Source: Colwellia sp. (lineage in GTDB: Bacteria; Pseudomonadota; Gammaproteobacteria; Enterobacterales; Alteromonadaceae). From it: DNA of 45,435 nucleotides. Below are positions 26,711 through 36,513 of the stretch, one piece after another. The translations under genes were made by a program, and so were the position numbers. The number at the start of each line of letters is the position of its first letter. Within the stretch, counting starts at the first letter, position 1. The stretch is taken from contig JALJPB010000033.1 of NCBI GenBank assembly GCA_022969175.1, forward strand, positions 1 to 45,435, read 5' to 3'. The notes beneath the pieces were generated by a model. It did no database searches. It saw nothing but the letters and a program-made list of their open reading frames with translations, and had not been told where the DNA came from.

Positions 26711-28861
26711 TTATTCCTTGATAATAGTTGAGATATAAGTATCTGCAGTCTTCTCTAATAATACCACTTCTCCACGTATCATTTGCCCTTGTACCACAAA
26801 GAAGTTTTCAGCAGGTGCTGGAGAATTGTGAACCACGGTGATGATGTATTCTTGCTGATTAATCACCAATTTTATCGCTTCCACATCCAATTCACTTAAC
26901 AACTTACCTTTCCTTGAAAATACTGGTAATTTTTCATACTGTAGTTCGGTTTTATCAGGAAAATATAACAGGCTGATAAAAGAGGTGAACCCAGTATTTA
27001 ATCGAGATATTTCAGCGGTTAAAGTTTGATGCTTTAAGTTATAGTCCGTAGAGCCCCATGATTTATTAAGTGTAATATTAGCGTTGTTAACCGGGATGAT
27101 GGTTAAATTATCTTTATCATAGGTTGTGGTTAATCTATCTTGGGTAATCGTTACCTTTTTGTTTGGAAAATTGAAAAACTGCGAATACTTGTGTTTTCCG
27201 TTGGCGTTAAAGCTATCAAAGACCACCCATACGTTGGGTTTTAAAAATAACATTCTGCGCTTGAGCAACACAGGATCAACTAGACGTTGATAAGCGGTGT
27301 TTTCAGCCTGAGCATAATCAAAGTCAGTGGTTAGTTTAGTAAATATACCTTGCGACCTTGCTTCAAAGCTATTTTCCCAGGTGTTTTTATAGACACTGTT
27401 TGGCAGGTCATCAACGCCTAAGGTATTGTGACTTTTATTTCCTTTAAAGAATTCTCGCCATTCGTCATCAACATAGTTATAACGTCCAGAGTCGACTAGA
27501 TAGTCACGTTTATTAGCATAAAGATCAAAATGTAAGAGATCATCGTGACCGTGTCCACAACCGAGTTTTCGTAAATGAAGCCCAATATAAGCCGCATCTT
27601 CATCCCATGAACTTCGCATATATACATCACCAGAACTTGCTAGAAAGCTTGATAAAAAGGCTGGCTGTTTTACCTGGATTTTATCAAAGTGCTGTGCTTG
27701 CTTTCGGCCTAAAGTGAATAACTCATCATAGCCGAGCTTTATTGATGCTCGAGATTTCATCTCCGAATCGTCAAATAATACCGCACCAAACGCAAGAATA
27801 TCTTGCGTATTGGTATCATCACTATCACCAAAAGTCGGTTGATGAAAATTTGGTTTTTGCCATTTGATATTTGCCATTAACATCGCGCTAGTTTTGGTGG
27901 TAAAGATCAATGGCAGCGGAATTACATTACGTTTAGCTAATAACATTACATTCATATAATTGATCAGCACCGCATTGTGATACATCGGAGACTGTTCCCA
28001 GTGGCTTCCATCGTCTAGTATTTGCAGTTTTAGTGTTGTTTCTAACGCTACTAATGCCCTACTCTGCCACTGGCTAGCAGGCTTAAACTCCTTCATAAAC
28101 AAACTCATATTAAACAGACCATGAAACTCAATAACTCCCCAATTACTGGTTTTTGAAAAATTACTAAAATCACTCGTTATATATTCAGCATGTGTAATAA
28201 GTGAGTTTAAAAATTTCTCGAAAAATTTAGGGGTTATCTTTGGGGACTGCTTAAAATACTCAAATGCTTTGATCCAGTATTCACCTCGCATACCAGCTTC
28301 AAGTCTACGCCATGATTCCAATGTAACACGCTTTTCAAACGGATTATTGTCAATCCAATTTGAGGCGTGTTCAACAAATGCCAGGGCATATTTTTCATCA
28401 CCACTTAACAGATAGGCTCGTCCTAATTCCTGCCAATAACGATGTCTATTAAGCATGTAGGTCCATTCTACATCACCCAATGGATTAATATTCCAATCTA
28501 TTTCTTTGTTAAACTTATGAGGAATATGAGTTCTTTCCATATCCCACTTGTGATCAAATAGAAAACTTTTAGCGATAATATGATCAGCAATTCGTAATGA
28601 ATTTTCTGCATCAAATGCAAATTCGTCCTTAAGTTGCTGACTATCTTGACTCGTCAGCTTTAGATATAGATTCTCCTTATCACGGTAATATTCTAGCAAT
28701 TGCATGATGGCTTCATCAGGCTGCTGATTCAAATAGAATCTATGAACTTTTTCTAGTTCAGGCTGGTTATAATCTAGTTGTGATAACAGCTTATCTGCGG
28801 TTGAAGCAAAGCAGACCTCAGTGATAATCAAGCTTAAAATGAAAAATAAAATTTTTAGCAT
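26711..28861 (-). CDS. Heparinase II/III-family polysaccharide lyase, secreted
   Basis: 716 residues with a signal peptide ending about VCFAS. N-terminal alpha/alpha toroid (WDMERTHIPHKF, WTYMLNRHRYWQELGRAYL, ESWRRLEAGMR, SNWGVIEFHGLF), then the heparinase II/III C-terminal beta-domain with the metal/His signature CGHGHDDLLHFDLYANKRDY and VDSGRYNY, and SHNTLGVDD. This architecture is shared by PL12, PL15, PL17, PL21, PL33 and PL35; I cannot fix the family, but PL12/PL33-like is closest by eye. In a chondroitin locus it may cut hyaluronan, chondroitin or unsulfated oligosaccharides exolytically, or extend the locus to heparan-type chains. No operator of either type is seen in its 332-bp upstream gap. 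Confidence 0.85.
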   Translation of the reverse strand: MLKILFFILSLIITEVCFASTADKLLSQLDYNQPELEKVHRFYLNQQPDEAIMQLLEYYRDKENLYLKLTSQDSQQLKDEFAFDAENSLRIADHIIAKSFLFDHKWDMERTHIPHKFNKEIDWNINPLGDVEWTYMLNRHRYWQELGRAYLLSGDEKYALAFVEHASNWIDNNPFEKRVTLESWRRLEAGMRGEYWIKAFEYFKQSPKITPKFFEKFLNSLITHAEYITSDFSNFSKTSNWGVIEFHGLFNMSLFMKEFKPASQWQSRALVALETTLKLQILDDGSHWEQSPMYHNAVLINYMNVMLLAKRNVIPLPLIFTTKTSAMLMANIKWQKPNFHQPTFGDSDDTNTQDILAFGAVLFDDSEMKSRASIKLGYDELFTLGRKQAQHFDKIQVKQPAFLSSFLASSGDVYMRSSWDEDAAYIGLHLRKLGCGHGHDDLLHFDLYANKRDYLVDSGRYNYVDDEWREFFKGNKSHNTLGVDDLPNSVYKNTWENSFEARSQGIFTKLTTDFDYAQAENTAYQRLVDPVLLKRRMLFLKPNVWVVFDSFNANGKHKYSQFFNFPNKKVTITQDRLTTTYDKDNLTIIPVNNANITLNKSWGSTDYNLKHQTLTAEISRLNTGFTSFISLLYFPDKTELQYEKLPVFSRKGKLLSELDVEAIKLVINQQEYIITVVHNSPAPAENFFVVQGQMIRGEVVLLEKTADTYISTIIKE

Positions 28862-29193
28862 TATTATTGAATTCCTTGATAATTAAATAGCAGAGTTGTC
28901 ATCATTGCTTTTACGTCACCCAATAAATGTATAAATAATAATCGAACAGTTAGTCGTCATGCCTAAGCGTTCAATTTAACTTATCAACACTCTTTGGAAG
29001 CACTAACTTTACTATGCTCTTAGTTAAACGATTCACTGACCACTGAACAATTTTAATACAACGCAGTAGATGACTTTTTTAGACTGATAAACGCAAGCAC
29101 TTTCAATGATTATCGATAAATACCATTAATATTATTGATAAAAAAAAGGTAAGCCTAAATGATTAGACTTACCTTTTTTATAAAAAATTTTCT
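28862..29193. other. Intergenic gap between lyase and receptor genes
   Basis: This gap holds the leader of the minus-strand lyase and, at 29143-29178, the terminator of the receptor gene. No copy of either operator motif, no RNA gene and no remnant coding sequence was recognised. Confidence 0.5.
29143..29178 (-). terminator. Terminator after the TonB-dependent receptor
   Basis: AAAAAGGTAAG (29143-29153) pairs with CTTACCTTTTT (29168-29178), with an inner CTAA/TTAG extension. On the minus strand the stem runs into a T tract. It begins 15 bp beyond the receptor stop. Confidence 0.85.
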
Positions 29194-32112
29194 TTAGAAT
29201 TTTGCTCGTACACCTATTGAATATCGAGTACCAGTATCAGCAATGCTCAAAATATTGCTTTTACGAATGGTATACTCATAGGGGTCTTCATCTGTTAGGT
29301 TAATAACATCTGCAAAGATTGAAATATCTTCTGTTAGATCATAACTTGCTGACGCGTCAATTTGGCCATAATCATCAATAGACTTAGCACCATTTACACC
29401 TTTTGTATCAATACAGTAGTTACATGTTGTATAACCTTCACGCCAGTTATACGCAATACGTACTTGTATAGGTCCATTTTCATAAAAACCAATAACATTA
29501 TATGAACTGTCAGATAAACCATGTAGGTTAACTCGTGACTCACTGGTAGTATCTGCCGCCCCTGTGGTATCTAACATAGTATAATTAGCTTGTACGCCAA
29601 AACCACTGTCAAAGTTATGTAGCAACGCAAGTTCTAAACCAGAAACTTTTGCTGATTCAGCATTAAATGGTGATGTTTTTTGAAACACTCTATCAACATT
29701 TTGAATAGGATCACGTAGAGTTACGTTTTCTGTTTCTGTAGTGATCCAATCAGTTAAACTTTTGGTGAAATAAGTACCACCCACATAACTTTCAGGAGCA
29801 TAGTACCACTCTAAAGCTAAATCTATATTTACTGATGTAAATGGTTTCAAGTCACTGTTCTTACCAATAATTTGACCTTCAAAACCATCTTCTTCATCGA
29901 AGAAAAAAGGAACTATAATTTTACTAGCCGCAGTTAAGTCTGATAATGGTGGCCTAGTTAATGACTTAGAGTAAGCAAAACGAGCGACTAAATCATCATT
30001 GATATTATACTTAACATTTAGACTTGGTAATAACTTACTATAACTACCTTCTGATAATATATTCTCTTTGTCTCCCTCGACAAGTTTGAGGTTTAATGCC
30101 GTACTATTTGGCGTAATGCGATGAGTTCCAATAAACTCTTGCCCGGCAGAAATAGAAGAAGTATTAGTTTTAACATAACGTAAACCAAGGTTAGCTGACC
30201 ATGCATCACCGGCTAAGTTAGCTTCTACGTATGCAGCAAAGGTTTCTTCATTAACTTGCCATTTTCTATCGGCTCGAGCATCCGCTATCTTATTATAAAG
30301 ACCAAAATCACCTTCTGTTGGCCCTGAGGCAATATTAGCATTAATGCTGTCAATTTTGGCAGCAACCGCAGCATCTGCCGCAACTTGAGCTTCTTCTAGA
30401 GAAGTATAGTCAGTACCACCATTTTCATAATTATTGATAATTTGGTCACCAATAAAGCTTGCACTTTCTAGTGCCGCAGGGCTGTTAAAATAATCAAATA
30501 GAGCGGCTGTATCCCAATCAAGCCAAGTATTTGCAAAACCACCTTTATCGTGGTCTTGTAAAAAGTTTAGGTCTGTTGTTGAAAATTGTGATGCTGGTAT
30601 AGGGAAATTAGTAAAAACTTTTGCCGCTGTAGCCCAACGTGATTGAGTAAGTGATTTGTTTTTCTGTCTATCAGAGTAGTATAGTCCTGACTTAACAGAA
30701 GTTAAATAACCAAAATCTTCAGTTTCCCATTCAGTATCAAGGCGAGCTTCTGTAATGTCATCCTTACTCGCTGGAGAAAAGTAATAAAGGTTACCCGCTT
30801 TATAGCCTGAGGCATTGCTATTAAAAGCGCTATCATTTGTCCAACTGAATGAATTACCCGTGTTTTCAAAATGAACGTCAGTTAAACTATATGTTGATAC
30901 TGATTGAAGTGGGTTGTTTTTTGAACTAGCTGTTGATTTTGAACTTTGTAAATCAATGATTGCAGTAAAATTATCCGTTACTTGCCAATCAATATTAAAG
31001 CCGACCATAGTTGTAGTACTAACACGGTTTCTAGCATTAGCAAGTATAGCGTTAGTTTGACCACGGTCTAGTCTGTTACCATTTTCATATTGTTTATAAA
31101 CGCCCGGTGAAACGTACTCAAGTCCTGCTGGGCGGTCAAAAGAAATTACGGTACCGAATTCATCAAACTTTGCATTATACATATTACCTTTAGTGTAGCC
31201 GTTAGATAATGTCTTATTATTTTTTATAGACGTTAACTCAGAATATAAAGCATCTGCTGTCACTAAAACATTATCGGCTGCTTGCCATTGACCAACTAAA
31301 GTTGCACCAATACGCTCACGATCTGACCTTTCAACAATTTGTTGTGCGCCCCATGGACGAAGGTGTGATGATGCTGATAAGGTATCTGACCCTTGTGGGC
31401 CTGTGAATGTTTTACCACTAACCGTTTTATAGTTAGTAATCTTAGCTTTATCTAGACGGGAATCACGTTGCTGATAAGCAAACGATGCTAAAACACCAAA
31501 ATCGTTATCAAAGTTTTGACTTACTAATGCCGAAAAAAAGGGGTTAGTACTTTTGGCTAGCGTATCATAAACACCTTTTACTGACGCTGCACCTTTAAAG
31601 CCATCATAATCTAATGGCTTAGCTGTTTTAACGTTAACGGTACCACCTAAACCACCTTCAAGGGTGTCTGCTCTTAATGTTTTATGAACATCAGCACCGC
31701 TGATAAGCTCAGAAGCTATTAAGTCAAATGAAAAACCACGTTGATCATTATCTGATGGCATAGTACGGCCATTAAACAAAACGTTGTTAAAATTTGGACC
31801 GAAACCACGAATAGAGATTTTTTGACCTTCACCTGAGTCGCCACGGTCAATTGTTACACCCGTGATACGCTGTAATGATTCAGCAACGTTTTGATCAGGA
31901 AATTTACCAATATCTTCAGCTGATATACCATCAACAACACTTTCCGCGCTACGTTTATCAAATAAAGAACGAACTAAACTTCCACGGATACCCGATACTG
32001 TGATCACTTCGATTTCATCGATTTTTTCTATGGTAGCTTCTTCAGCAACCACTGAGGTACTTGAAATGGCAGCAAATACTGCTAGCGCTAAACTACTCGT
32101 TTTAAAATTCAT
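29194..32112 (-). CDS. TonB-dependent outer-membrane receptor
   Basis: 972 residues. Signal peptide (ALAVFAAISSTSVVA), TonB-box-like EIEVITVSGIRGSL, plug domain (IGKFPDQNVAESLQRITGVT, IRGFGPNFNNVLFNGR, ISGADVHKTLRADTLEGGLGG), then a 22-strand-type barrel ending RYSIGVRAKF with terminal Phe. The length and the VSGIRGSL type are usual for receptors of oligosaccharides in Alteromonadales. It would import chondroitin or hyaluronan oligosaccharides across the outer membrane with TonB energy. The start at 32112 is preferred (GAGGGTG 6 bases upstream); a GTG at 32121 overlaps that site. Its leader contains a 7-bp repeat tract and a direct-repeat operator. No SusD homolog is present. Confidence 0.92.
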   Translation of the reverse strand: MNFKTSSLALAVFAAISSTSVVAEEATIEKIDEIEVITVSGIRGSLVRSLFDKRSAESVVDGISAEDIGKFPDQNVAESLQRITGVTIDRGDSGEGQKISIRGFGPNFNNVLFNGRTMPSDNDQRGFSFDLIASELISGADVHKTLRADTLEGGLGGTVNVKTAKPLDYDGFKGAASVKGVYDTLAKSTNPFFSALVSQNFDNDFGVLASFAYQQRDSRLDKAKITNYKTVSGKTFTGPQGSDTLSASSHLRPWGAQQIVERSDRERIGATLVGQWQAADNVLVTADALYSELTSIKNNKTLSNGYTKGNMYNAKFDEFGTVISFDRPAGLEYVSPGVYKQYENGNRLDRGQTNAILANARNRVSTTTMVGFNIDWQVTDNFTAIIDLQSSKSTASSKNNPLQSVSTYSLTDVHFENTGNSFSWTNDSAFNSNASGYKAGNLYYFSPASKDDITEARLDTEWETEDFGYLTSVKSGLYYSDRQKNKSLTQSRWATAAKVFTNFPIPASQFSTTDLNFLQDHDKGGFANTWLDWDTAALFDYFNSPAALESASFIGDQIINNYENGGTDYTSLEEAQVAADAAVAAKIDSINANIASGPTEGDFGLYNKIADARADRKWQVNEETFAAYVEANLAGDAWSANLGLRYVKTNTSSISAGQEFIGTHRITPNSTALNLKLVEGDKENILSEGSYSKLLPSLNVKYNINDDLVARFAYSKSLTRPPLSDLTAASKIIVPFFFDEEDGFEGQIIGKNSDLKPFTSVNIDLALEWYYAPESYVGGTYFTKSLTDWITTETENVTLRDPIQNVDRVFQKTSPFNAESAKVSGLELALLHNFDSGFGVQANYTMLDTTGAADTTSESRVNLHGLSDSSYNVIGFYENGPIQVRIAYNWREGYTTCNYCIDTKGVNGAKSIDDYGQIDASASYDLTEDISIFADVINLTDEDPYEYTIRKSNILSIADTGTRYSIGVRAKF

Positions 32113-32133
32113 GCTTTTCACCCTCTACACTTA

Positions 32134-32182
32134 ATGTTTTATGTTTTATGTTTTATGTTTTATGTTTTATGTTTTATGTTTA
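32134..32182. repeat. 7-bp tandem repeat (ATGTTTT)6 in the receptor leader
   Basis: Six exact copies of ATGTTTT (AAAACAT on the gene strand) at 32134-32175, plus a degenerate seventh. They start 22 bp upstream of the receptor start codon, between it and the operator at 32258. Confidence 0.95.
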
Positions 32183-32257
32183 TTGAAGAGCTAAAGTTTT
32201 CAATCGACTTATCCCCACGTATAACATTTATTATTATTTTGCGAACACCACTTGTCA

Positions 32258-32278
32258 GTTGTCATACAACCATACAAC
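32258..32278 (-). promoter_or_regulatory. Direct-repeat operator (putative AgaR site) upstream of the receptor
   Basis: On the minus strand: G, then TTGTATGG, TTGTATGA, CAAC. Here the two 8-bp units are nearly identical, showing the direct-repeat nature best. It lies 146 bp upstream of the receptor start, the same distance as the 11742 site from its gene. Confidence 0.7.
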
Positions 32279-32472
32279 CTGAATAGAAGATGTACAATGT
32301 TTTTTTACAAAAACGTTCATAACATAGATTTTAGAATTGATTTTATGTTGTATTCTCGAATTAAATCATTAAAACACACAAAACAAAAACAAAGTAATCA
32401 CATGAAAACATTAAATATTTTATTTTTTTATTTAAAAAAACAGAAAAGATTAACACTTTATTGAGCAATATC

Positions 32473-32500
32473 ACGCGATACAATCTTTATTATATCGCGT
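32473..32500. other. Hairpin downstream of the permease-linked sulfatase
   Basis: ACGCGATA (32473-32480) and TATCGCGT (32493-32500) can pair. It lies 9 bp past the stop of the minus-strand sulfatase, but has no T run, so a terminator role is uncertain. The remainder of 32183-32508 is AT-rich and shows nothing else apart from the operator. Confidence 0.4.
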
Positions 32501-32508
32501 AATAATTT

Positions 32509-34104
32509 CTATTTGAAAGGGATTGTAAAGCGCACTTCTTCACTAGTAATACGATTGATTGGCCATTGAACATTCATCGATTCCAACTCTTTTTTCAATT
32601 TAATTGCCATTTTCTGCAACTTAATTGGCTGACGCTTGGCTAAATTAAATTGTTCATTCAAGTCTGAGTTCAGATCATACAATAACCACGAACTACTATT
32701 ATATAAATATATGATTTTCCAATTGTCTAGGCGCATTGCACTATGGGGTTCATATCCAGGACCATGTGGCCCCCAAACATGTGGGTAATGAAATACCACT
32801 GGACGCTGTACTTTGAGCTCCGTGTTAGCCCAAAACTGACGAGAATCAATACCATCAAGTTGATAATCTTGTGGAATGTTTGATTCCCCCTGAGCCACCG
32901 CAAGCAAAGTCGGGAATAAGTCTTCGATCATCACTTGTTGCCTAGAGACCTTATTTATCCCGATAGGAAGGTACTTTTGGATTTGATTACCTAGCTTAGG
33001 TTTAGCCCAAGCAACAATGTAAGGAACGCGCGTACCACCTTCATATGCAGACCCTTTTCCTGCATTTAATGGCCAGTTATGACTATTAAGCTCAGTACCA
33101 CGAGGTGTAGTAGACCTGGTATGTCCTGATAAACCGCCATTATCAGAGGTAAAGACCACTAAAGTATTTTCAGCAATACCTAGAACATTAAGGTGCTTCA
33201 TTAACTCACCCAAACTATCATCCATACCTTCTACTAGTGAAGCATAATTCTCTTCAACCTCAGGAATATCGATTTGGGTACCTTGATAAACACGATCTTG
33301 ATAATGCTTGACCAAACGTTTATGTGCTTCAATTGGTGTATGCACCGCATAGTGTGCCATGTTCAAAAAGAAAGGCTTGCCACTTTGGTTTGCCTTGGTA
33401 ATTTCTTGTTTTGCTCGCTGAGTTAGTACGTCAGTTAAATGTACTTTCTGTTGATGAAATTCAGCTAAACCGGGAACTCCCTGAGGCAAACCTTCAGCTC
33501 CTTGCATTTCATTACCAAAATTATTTTCTCCCCAATAAGATGCAGGTGCTCCTGCGGCGTGACCAGCAACATTGACATCAAACCCCAAATTAGTAGGATT
33601 TGCACCCGGTGTACCATAGGCACCAAAGTGAGCTTTACCTACATGAATAGTATAATAGCCCGACTGTTGTAGTAGTTTTGCTAAAGTAACATCATTTGGT
33701 TGCAAGCCTTCTGTACGCCAGTGCTTTGGTGCGGCATTAGGTCCCCAAGTACCAGAATGGTCACTATCGGGTAATTTGGTCCAATTGCTGACATGATGAC
33801 GTGTTGGGTTTTGTCCGGTCATAAGAGAAACACGGCTAGGAGAACAAACCGCATGTGAATAGGCTTGAGTAAACTTTACCCCTTGATTAGCCAAGGCTTC
33901 CATATTAGGTGTAGAGAAATGCCTATTTGCAGCCGTTTCTTGATCAGCAAAAACTAACGAAGTATCTTGCCAGCCCATATCATCAACCAAAAATAATACA
34001 ATATTTGGCTGTTTTTCTTTTGCAATAACAAGCCCTGAAAAACTAAGCATTGAGCTTATAAATATGACTAACAAAACGCACATGAAATTAATTGTAATTT
34101 TCAT
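32509..34104 (-). CDS. Secreted sulfatase, S1 family (CSPSR type), co-transcribed with the sugar permease
   Basis: 531 residues with a signal peptide (VLLVIFISSMLSFSGLVIA, cut near residue 28). Metal site LVDDMGWQD (Asp41, Asp42), formylglycine motif CSPSRVSLMTG with Cys87, KAHFGA, and FTSDNGGLSGH at the second site. The ATG at 34104 has GGAGG upstream. It begins 15 bp after the permease stop and is the second gene of that operon. This links desulfation to GalNAc uptake and suggests a 4-O or 6-O GalNAc sulfatase (inference from position only). Confidence 0.88.
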   Translation of the reverse strand: MKITINFMCVLLVIFISSMLSFSGLVIAKEKQPNIVLFLVDDMGWQDTSLVFADQETAANRHFSTPNMEALANQGVKFTQAYSHAVCSPSRVSLMTGQNPTRHHVSNWTKLPDSDHSGTWGPNAAPKHWRTEGLQPNDVTLAKLLQQSGYYTIHVGKAHFGAYGTPGANPTNLGFDVNVAGHAAGAPASYWGENNFGNEMQGAEGLPQGVPGLAEFHQQKVHLTDVLTQRAKQEITKANQSGKPFFLNMAHYAVHTPIEAHKRLVKHYQDRVYQGTQIDIPEVEENYASLVEGMDDSLGELMKHLNVLGIAENTLVVFTSDNGGLSGHTRSTTPRGTELNSHNWPLNAGKGSAYEGGTRVPYIVAWAKPKLGNQIQKYLPIGINKVSRQQVMIEDLFPTLLAVAQGESNIPQDYQLDGIDSRQFWANTELKVQRPVVFHYPHVWGPHGPGYEPHSAMRLDNWKIIYLYNSSSWLLYDLNSDLNEQFNLAKRQPIKLQKMAIKLKKELESMNVQWPINRITSEEVRFTIPFK

Positions 34105-34119
34105 AAAGCATCCTCCAAT

Positions 34120-35445
34120 TTATTTCATTGACCATTGAGTAATTTTATGACCTTGCGTGGCATACCATAAAATAGCCAAATAACATGGCAGCATGATCCA
34201 ATAGGCACTTTGTGAATTACCACTTGATTCAACCAAATAACCATAAATTAAAGGCATCAGCGCACCGCCAGAAATACCCATAATCAATAATGCAGAGCCA
34301 GTGCTGGTATGTTTACCTAAACCATCTAATGCCATTGGCCATATTGCCGGCCAAACTAAGGCATTAGCAAAACCTAATAAAGCAACATAAAGCACTACGT
34401 TTGGAATTTCAGGTGCTCCCGTCCAAGCAAATAAAATTTGCCAAACACTGGCACTAACCGTTGAAGAGCTGAGTAATAAGGTAGTTAATACAATCCCTAA
34501 TGCACCTGAAAGAGCCAGCGCAGTTTCTTGGCTGATAAAGCGTGGGATAACAATCATTCCAGTTATATACGCCGCCACCATAAAGGCCATGGTATACGAC
34601 GTAAGTTGGCCAAAATTACTAACTCCCATCTCTTGACCAAATAAGCCAATTGTATCGCCCGCAATAACTTCAACACCAACATAGAAAAACAGCGTGAGTG
34701 CACCAAAAATCAATTTAGGAAATCGTAAGATGGCCCATTTATCATCACTGCTGTTATCTTCTTCAAGCTGTGGCTCAGGTAGTGGTGAAAACTTGATCAG
34801 CACGGCTAGTATCGCAAGCGTTATTGCCATGATGATATAAGGCATAATTAATCGATTTGATAAATCGATTAATTCAGCATTTCTCTCTACTACGCCTAAT
34901 GCGGCTAAGCGAGTTTCTTCAAACTGGGACATATCACTCAATACAAACGCAGTGAAGACGATCGGAGCAATAATACCGGCACTTTTATTCAACAACCCCA
35001 TGATACTGATGCGTACAGCTGCCGTTTCTTTTGGCCCTAGTAAAACAATATATGGGTTTGCTGCTGTTTGTAATAATGTTAGGCCTGAGGCAAGAATAAA
35101 AAGAGCCACCAAAAATATTCCAAACATCCGCTCTTGTGCGGCCGGAATGAATACTACTGCGCCAACTGACATCACTAATAAACCGTAAACCATGCCATTT
35201 TTGTAGCCTGTGCGCTTCAAAAGCCTTGATACTGGTAGCGCCATCACCGTATAAGCGATATAAAAAGCCATAGTAACCAAATAGGCTTCCATATGATTGA
35301 GTTCACACGCTATTTTTAAAAATGGGATCAGTGAACCATTTAGCCATGTAACAAAACCAAAAACAAAAAATAATCCACCGACAATAGCCATTGGCAGCAG
35401 GCTCGATTGTCTAGTAGGTGTTTGTTCAAATGTTGCTTCCATCAT
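34120..35445 (-). CDS. FucP-like MFS sugar permease, probable N-acetylgalactosamine transporter
   Basis: 441 residues with 12 predicted membrane helices. It belongs to the FHS (fucose-galactose-glucose:H+ symporter) group: LFFVFGFVTWLNGSLIPFLK, then ASGLTLLQTAANPYIVLLG, the FucP/NagP signature. Permeases of this kind (NagP, AgaP) serve GlcNAc or GalNAc in Alteromonadales. Divergent from the AgaR-like regulator with a direct-repeat operator between them and next to the GalNAc operon, so GalNAc is the likely substrate. The start at 35445 is chosen for its AGAGG; a TTG-started extension to 35490 is rejected. Confidence 0.85.
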   Translation of the reverse strand: MMEATFEQTPTRQSSLLPMAIVGGLFFVFGFVTWLNGSLIPFLKIACELNHMEAYLVTMAFYIAYTVMALPVSRLLKRTGYKNGMVYGLLVMSVGAVVFIPAAQERMFGIFLVALFILASGLTLLQTAANPYIVLLGPKETAAVRISIMGLLNKSAGIIAPIVFTAFVLSDMSQFEETRLAALGVVERNAELIDLSNRLIMPYIIMAITLAILAVLIKFSPLPEPQLEEDNSSDDKWAILRFPKLIFGALTLFFYVGVEVIAGDTIGLFGQEMGVSNFGQLTSYTMAFMVAAYITGMIVIPRFISQETALALSGALGIVLTTLLLSSSTVSASVWQILFAWTGAPEIPNVVLYVALLGFANALVWPAIWPMALDGLGKHTSTGSALLIMGISGGALMPLIYGYLVESSGNSQSAYWIMLPCYLAILWYATQGHKITQWSMK

Positions 35446-35654
35446 TTCCTCTCGCTTTTTTTTTAATGAAATCCTTTGATTAAAAGACAAAGCGACATAT
35501 TTTCATATGAATTTACGACTAAGCCCTTTGCCATTGCAGTTACTAAAACATGGTTTTAGTAACCGCTTAATCTCAGTTTTCTTTTATTAAACTTTCAATT
35601 TGCTTTATTTCTTAAAACAAAAACCTTTGAAAGCATTTTCATTCTTGCTAGTAT

Positions 35655-35675
35655 GTTATCAGATAAGCATACGAG
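35655..35675 (-). promoter_or_regulatory. Direct-repeat operator (putative AgaR site) between permease and agaR
   Basis: On the minus strand: C, then TCGTATGC, TTATCTGA, TAAC. It lies 31 bp upstream of agaR and 210 bp upstream of the permease, a position suited to autoregulation. Confidence 0.72.
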
Positions 35676-35705
35676 ATGACAAGCAACCGGAGTTAGGAAA
35701 CGTTT

Positions 35706-36473
35706 ATGATCAGTAGTATTGAACGACATAATGAAATTCTTCACTTAGCCAATAAAGATGGAAAGGTCTCAGTTGATACACTGGCATCCATATACGGCGT
35801 ATCTACTGTAACTATTCGTAATGACTTAAATAACTTAGATAGAAGAGGTTTGTTGGTTCGCTCGCGTGGTGGAGCCATATATCCCACGGAACTGGCTAAA
35901 GAGTTATCAATTGGACAAAAACACAGTAGAAACCAAAAAATTAAGAAAAAGATCGCCTTAGCAACAGTGATGCTAATAAATAATGGTGACGCAGTTATTC
36001 TGGATTCAGGTACAACCACAGAAGAAATTGCCTTAGAGCTGAGAAATCATAAACAGCTAAAAGTACTAACCAATGGTTTAAATGTCGCAACAAAGCTCGC
36101 GCAAATTGACGATATTGAAATTATGGTGACTGGTGGCACTTTGCGACAAAAATCATTGTCATTTTTTGATGGGAACGCAGAAAACAGTTTCCGCCATTGT
36201 CATTTTGATATGGTTATTTTGGGCGTTGATGGCTTTGATCTCAACGCTGGTATCACCACTCATTTTTCTCAAGAAGCGAGTTTAAATCGCTTAATGTGCG
36301 AAAAATCATCTCAAATTATCGCTGTAACCGACTCTTCAAAATTTGGTAAACGCGGTTGCTACATCGTGCAGCCCCTTAACAACATTGATATCGTCATTAC
36401 TGATAAAGGCATTCCTTCCAGTTATATCGACGCATTCGCCATAGCAGGCATTCAACTGATCGTTGTTGATTAG
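35706..36473 (+). CDS. agaR: DeoR-family regulator, AgaR-like
   Basis: 255 residues. N-terminal DeoR helix-turn-helix (about 6-60): HNEILHLANKDGKVSVDTLA, then VSTVTIRNDLNNLDRRGLLVRSRGGA. The C-terminal sugar-phosphate sensor (about 75-250) has LDSGTTTEEIA and MVTGGTLRQKSLSF, and ILGVDGFD, typical of DeoR proteins that sense phosphosugars. It heads the GalNAc operon (agaZ starts 40 bp downstream), which matches AgaR of E. coli and Shewanella. It probably represses until a GalNAc-derived phosphosugar accumulates. DeoR regulators often bind direct repeats, fitting the 21-bp motif found four times in the window. Confidence 0.85.
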   Translation: MISSIERHNEILHLANKDGKVSVDTLASIYGVSTVTIRNDLNNLDRRGLLVRSRGGAIYPTELAKELSIGQKHSRNQKIKKKIALATVMLINNGDAVILDSGTTTEEIALELRNHKQLKVLTNGLNVATKLAQIDDIEIMVTGGTLRQKSLSFFDGNAENSFRHCHFDMVILGVDGFDLNAGITTHFSQEASLNRLMCEKSSQIIAVTDSSKFGKRGCYIVQPLNNIDIVITDKGIPSSYIDAFAIAGIQLIVVD

Positions 36474-36513
36474 GCTAACAAGCAAGTAACATTTCACCTA
36501 ATAGGAATTGAAC

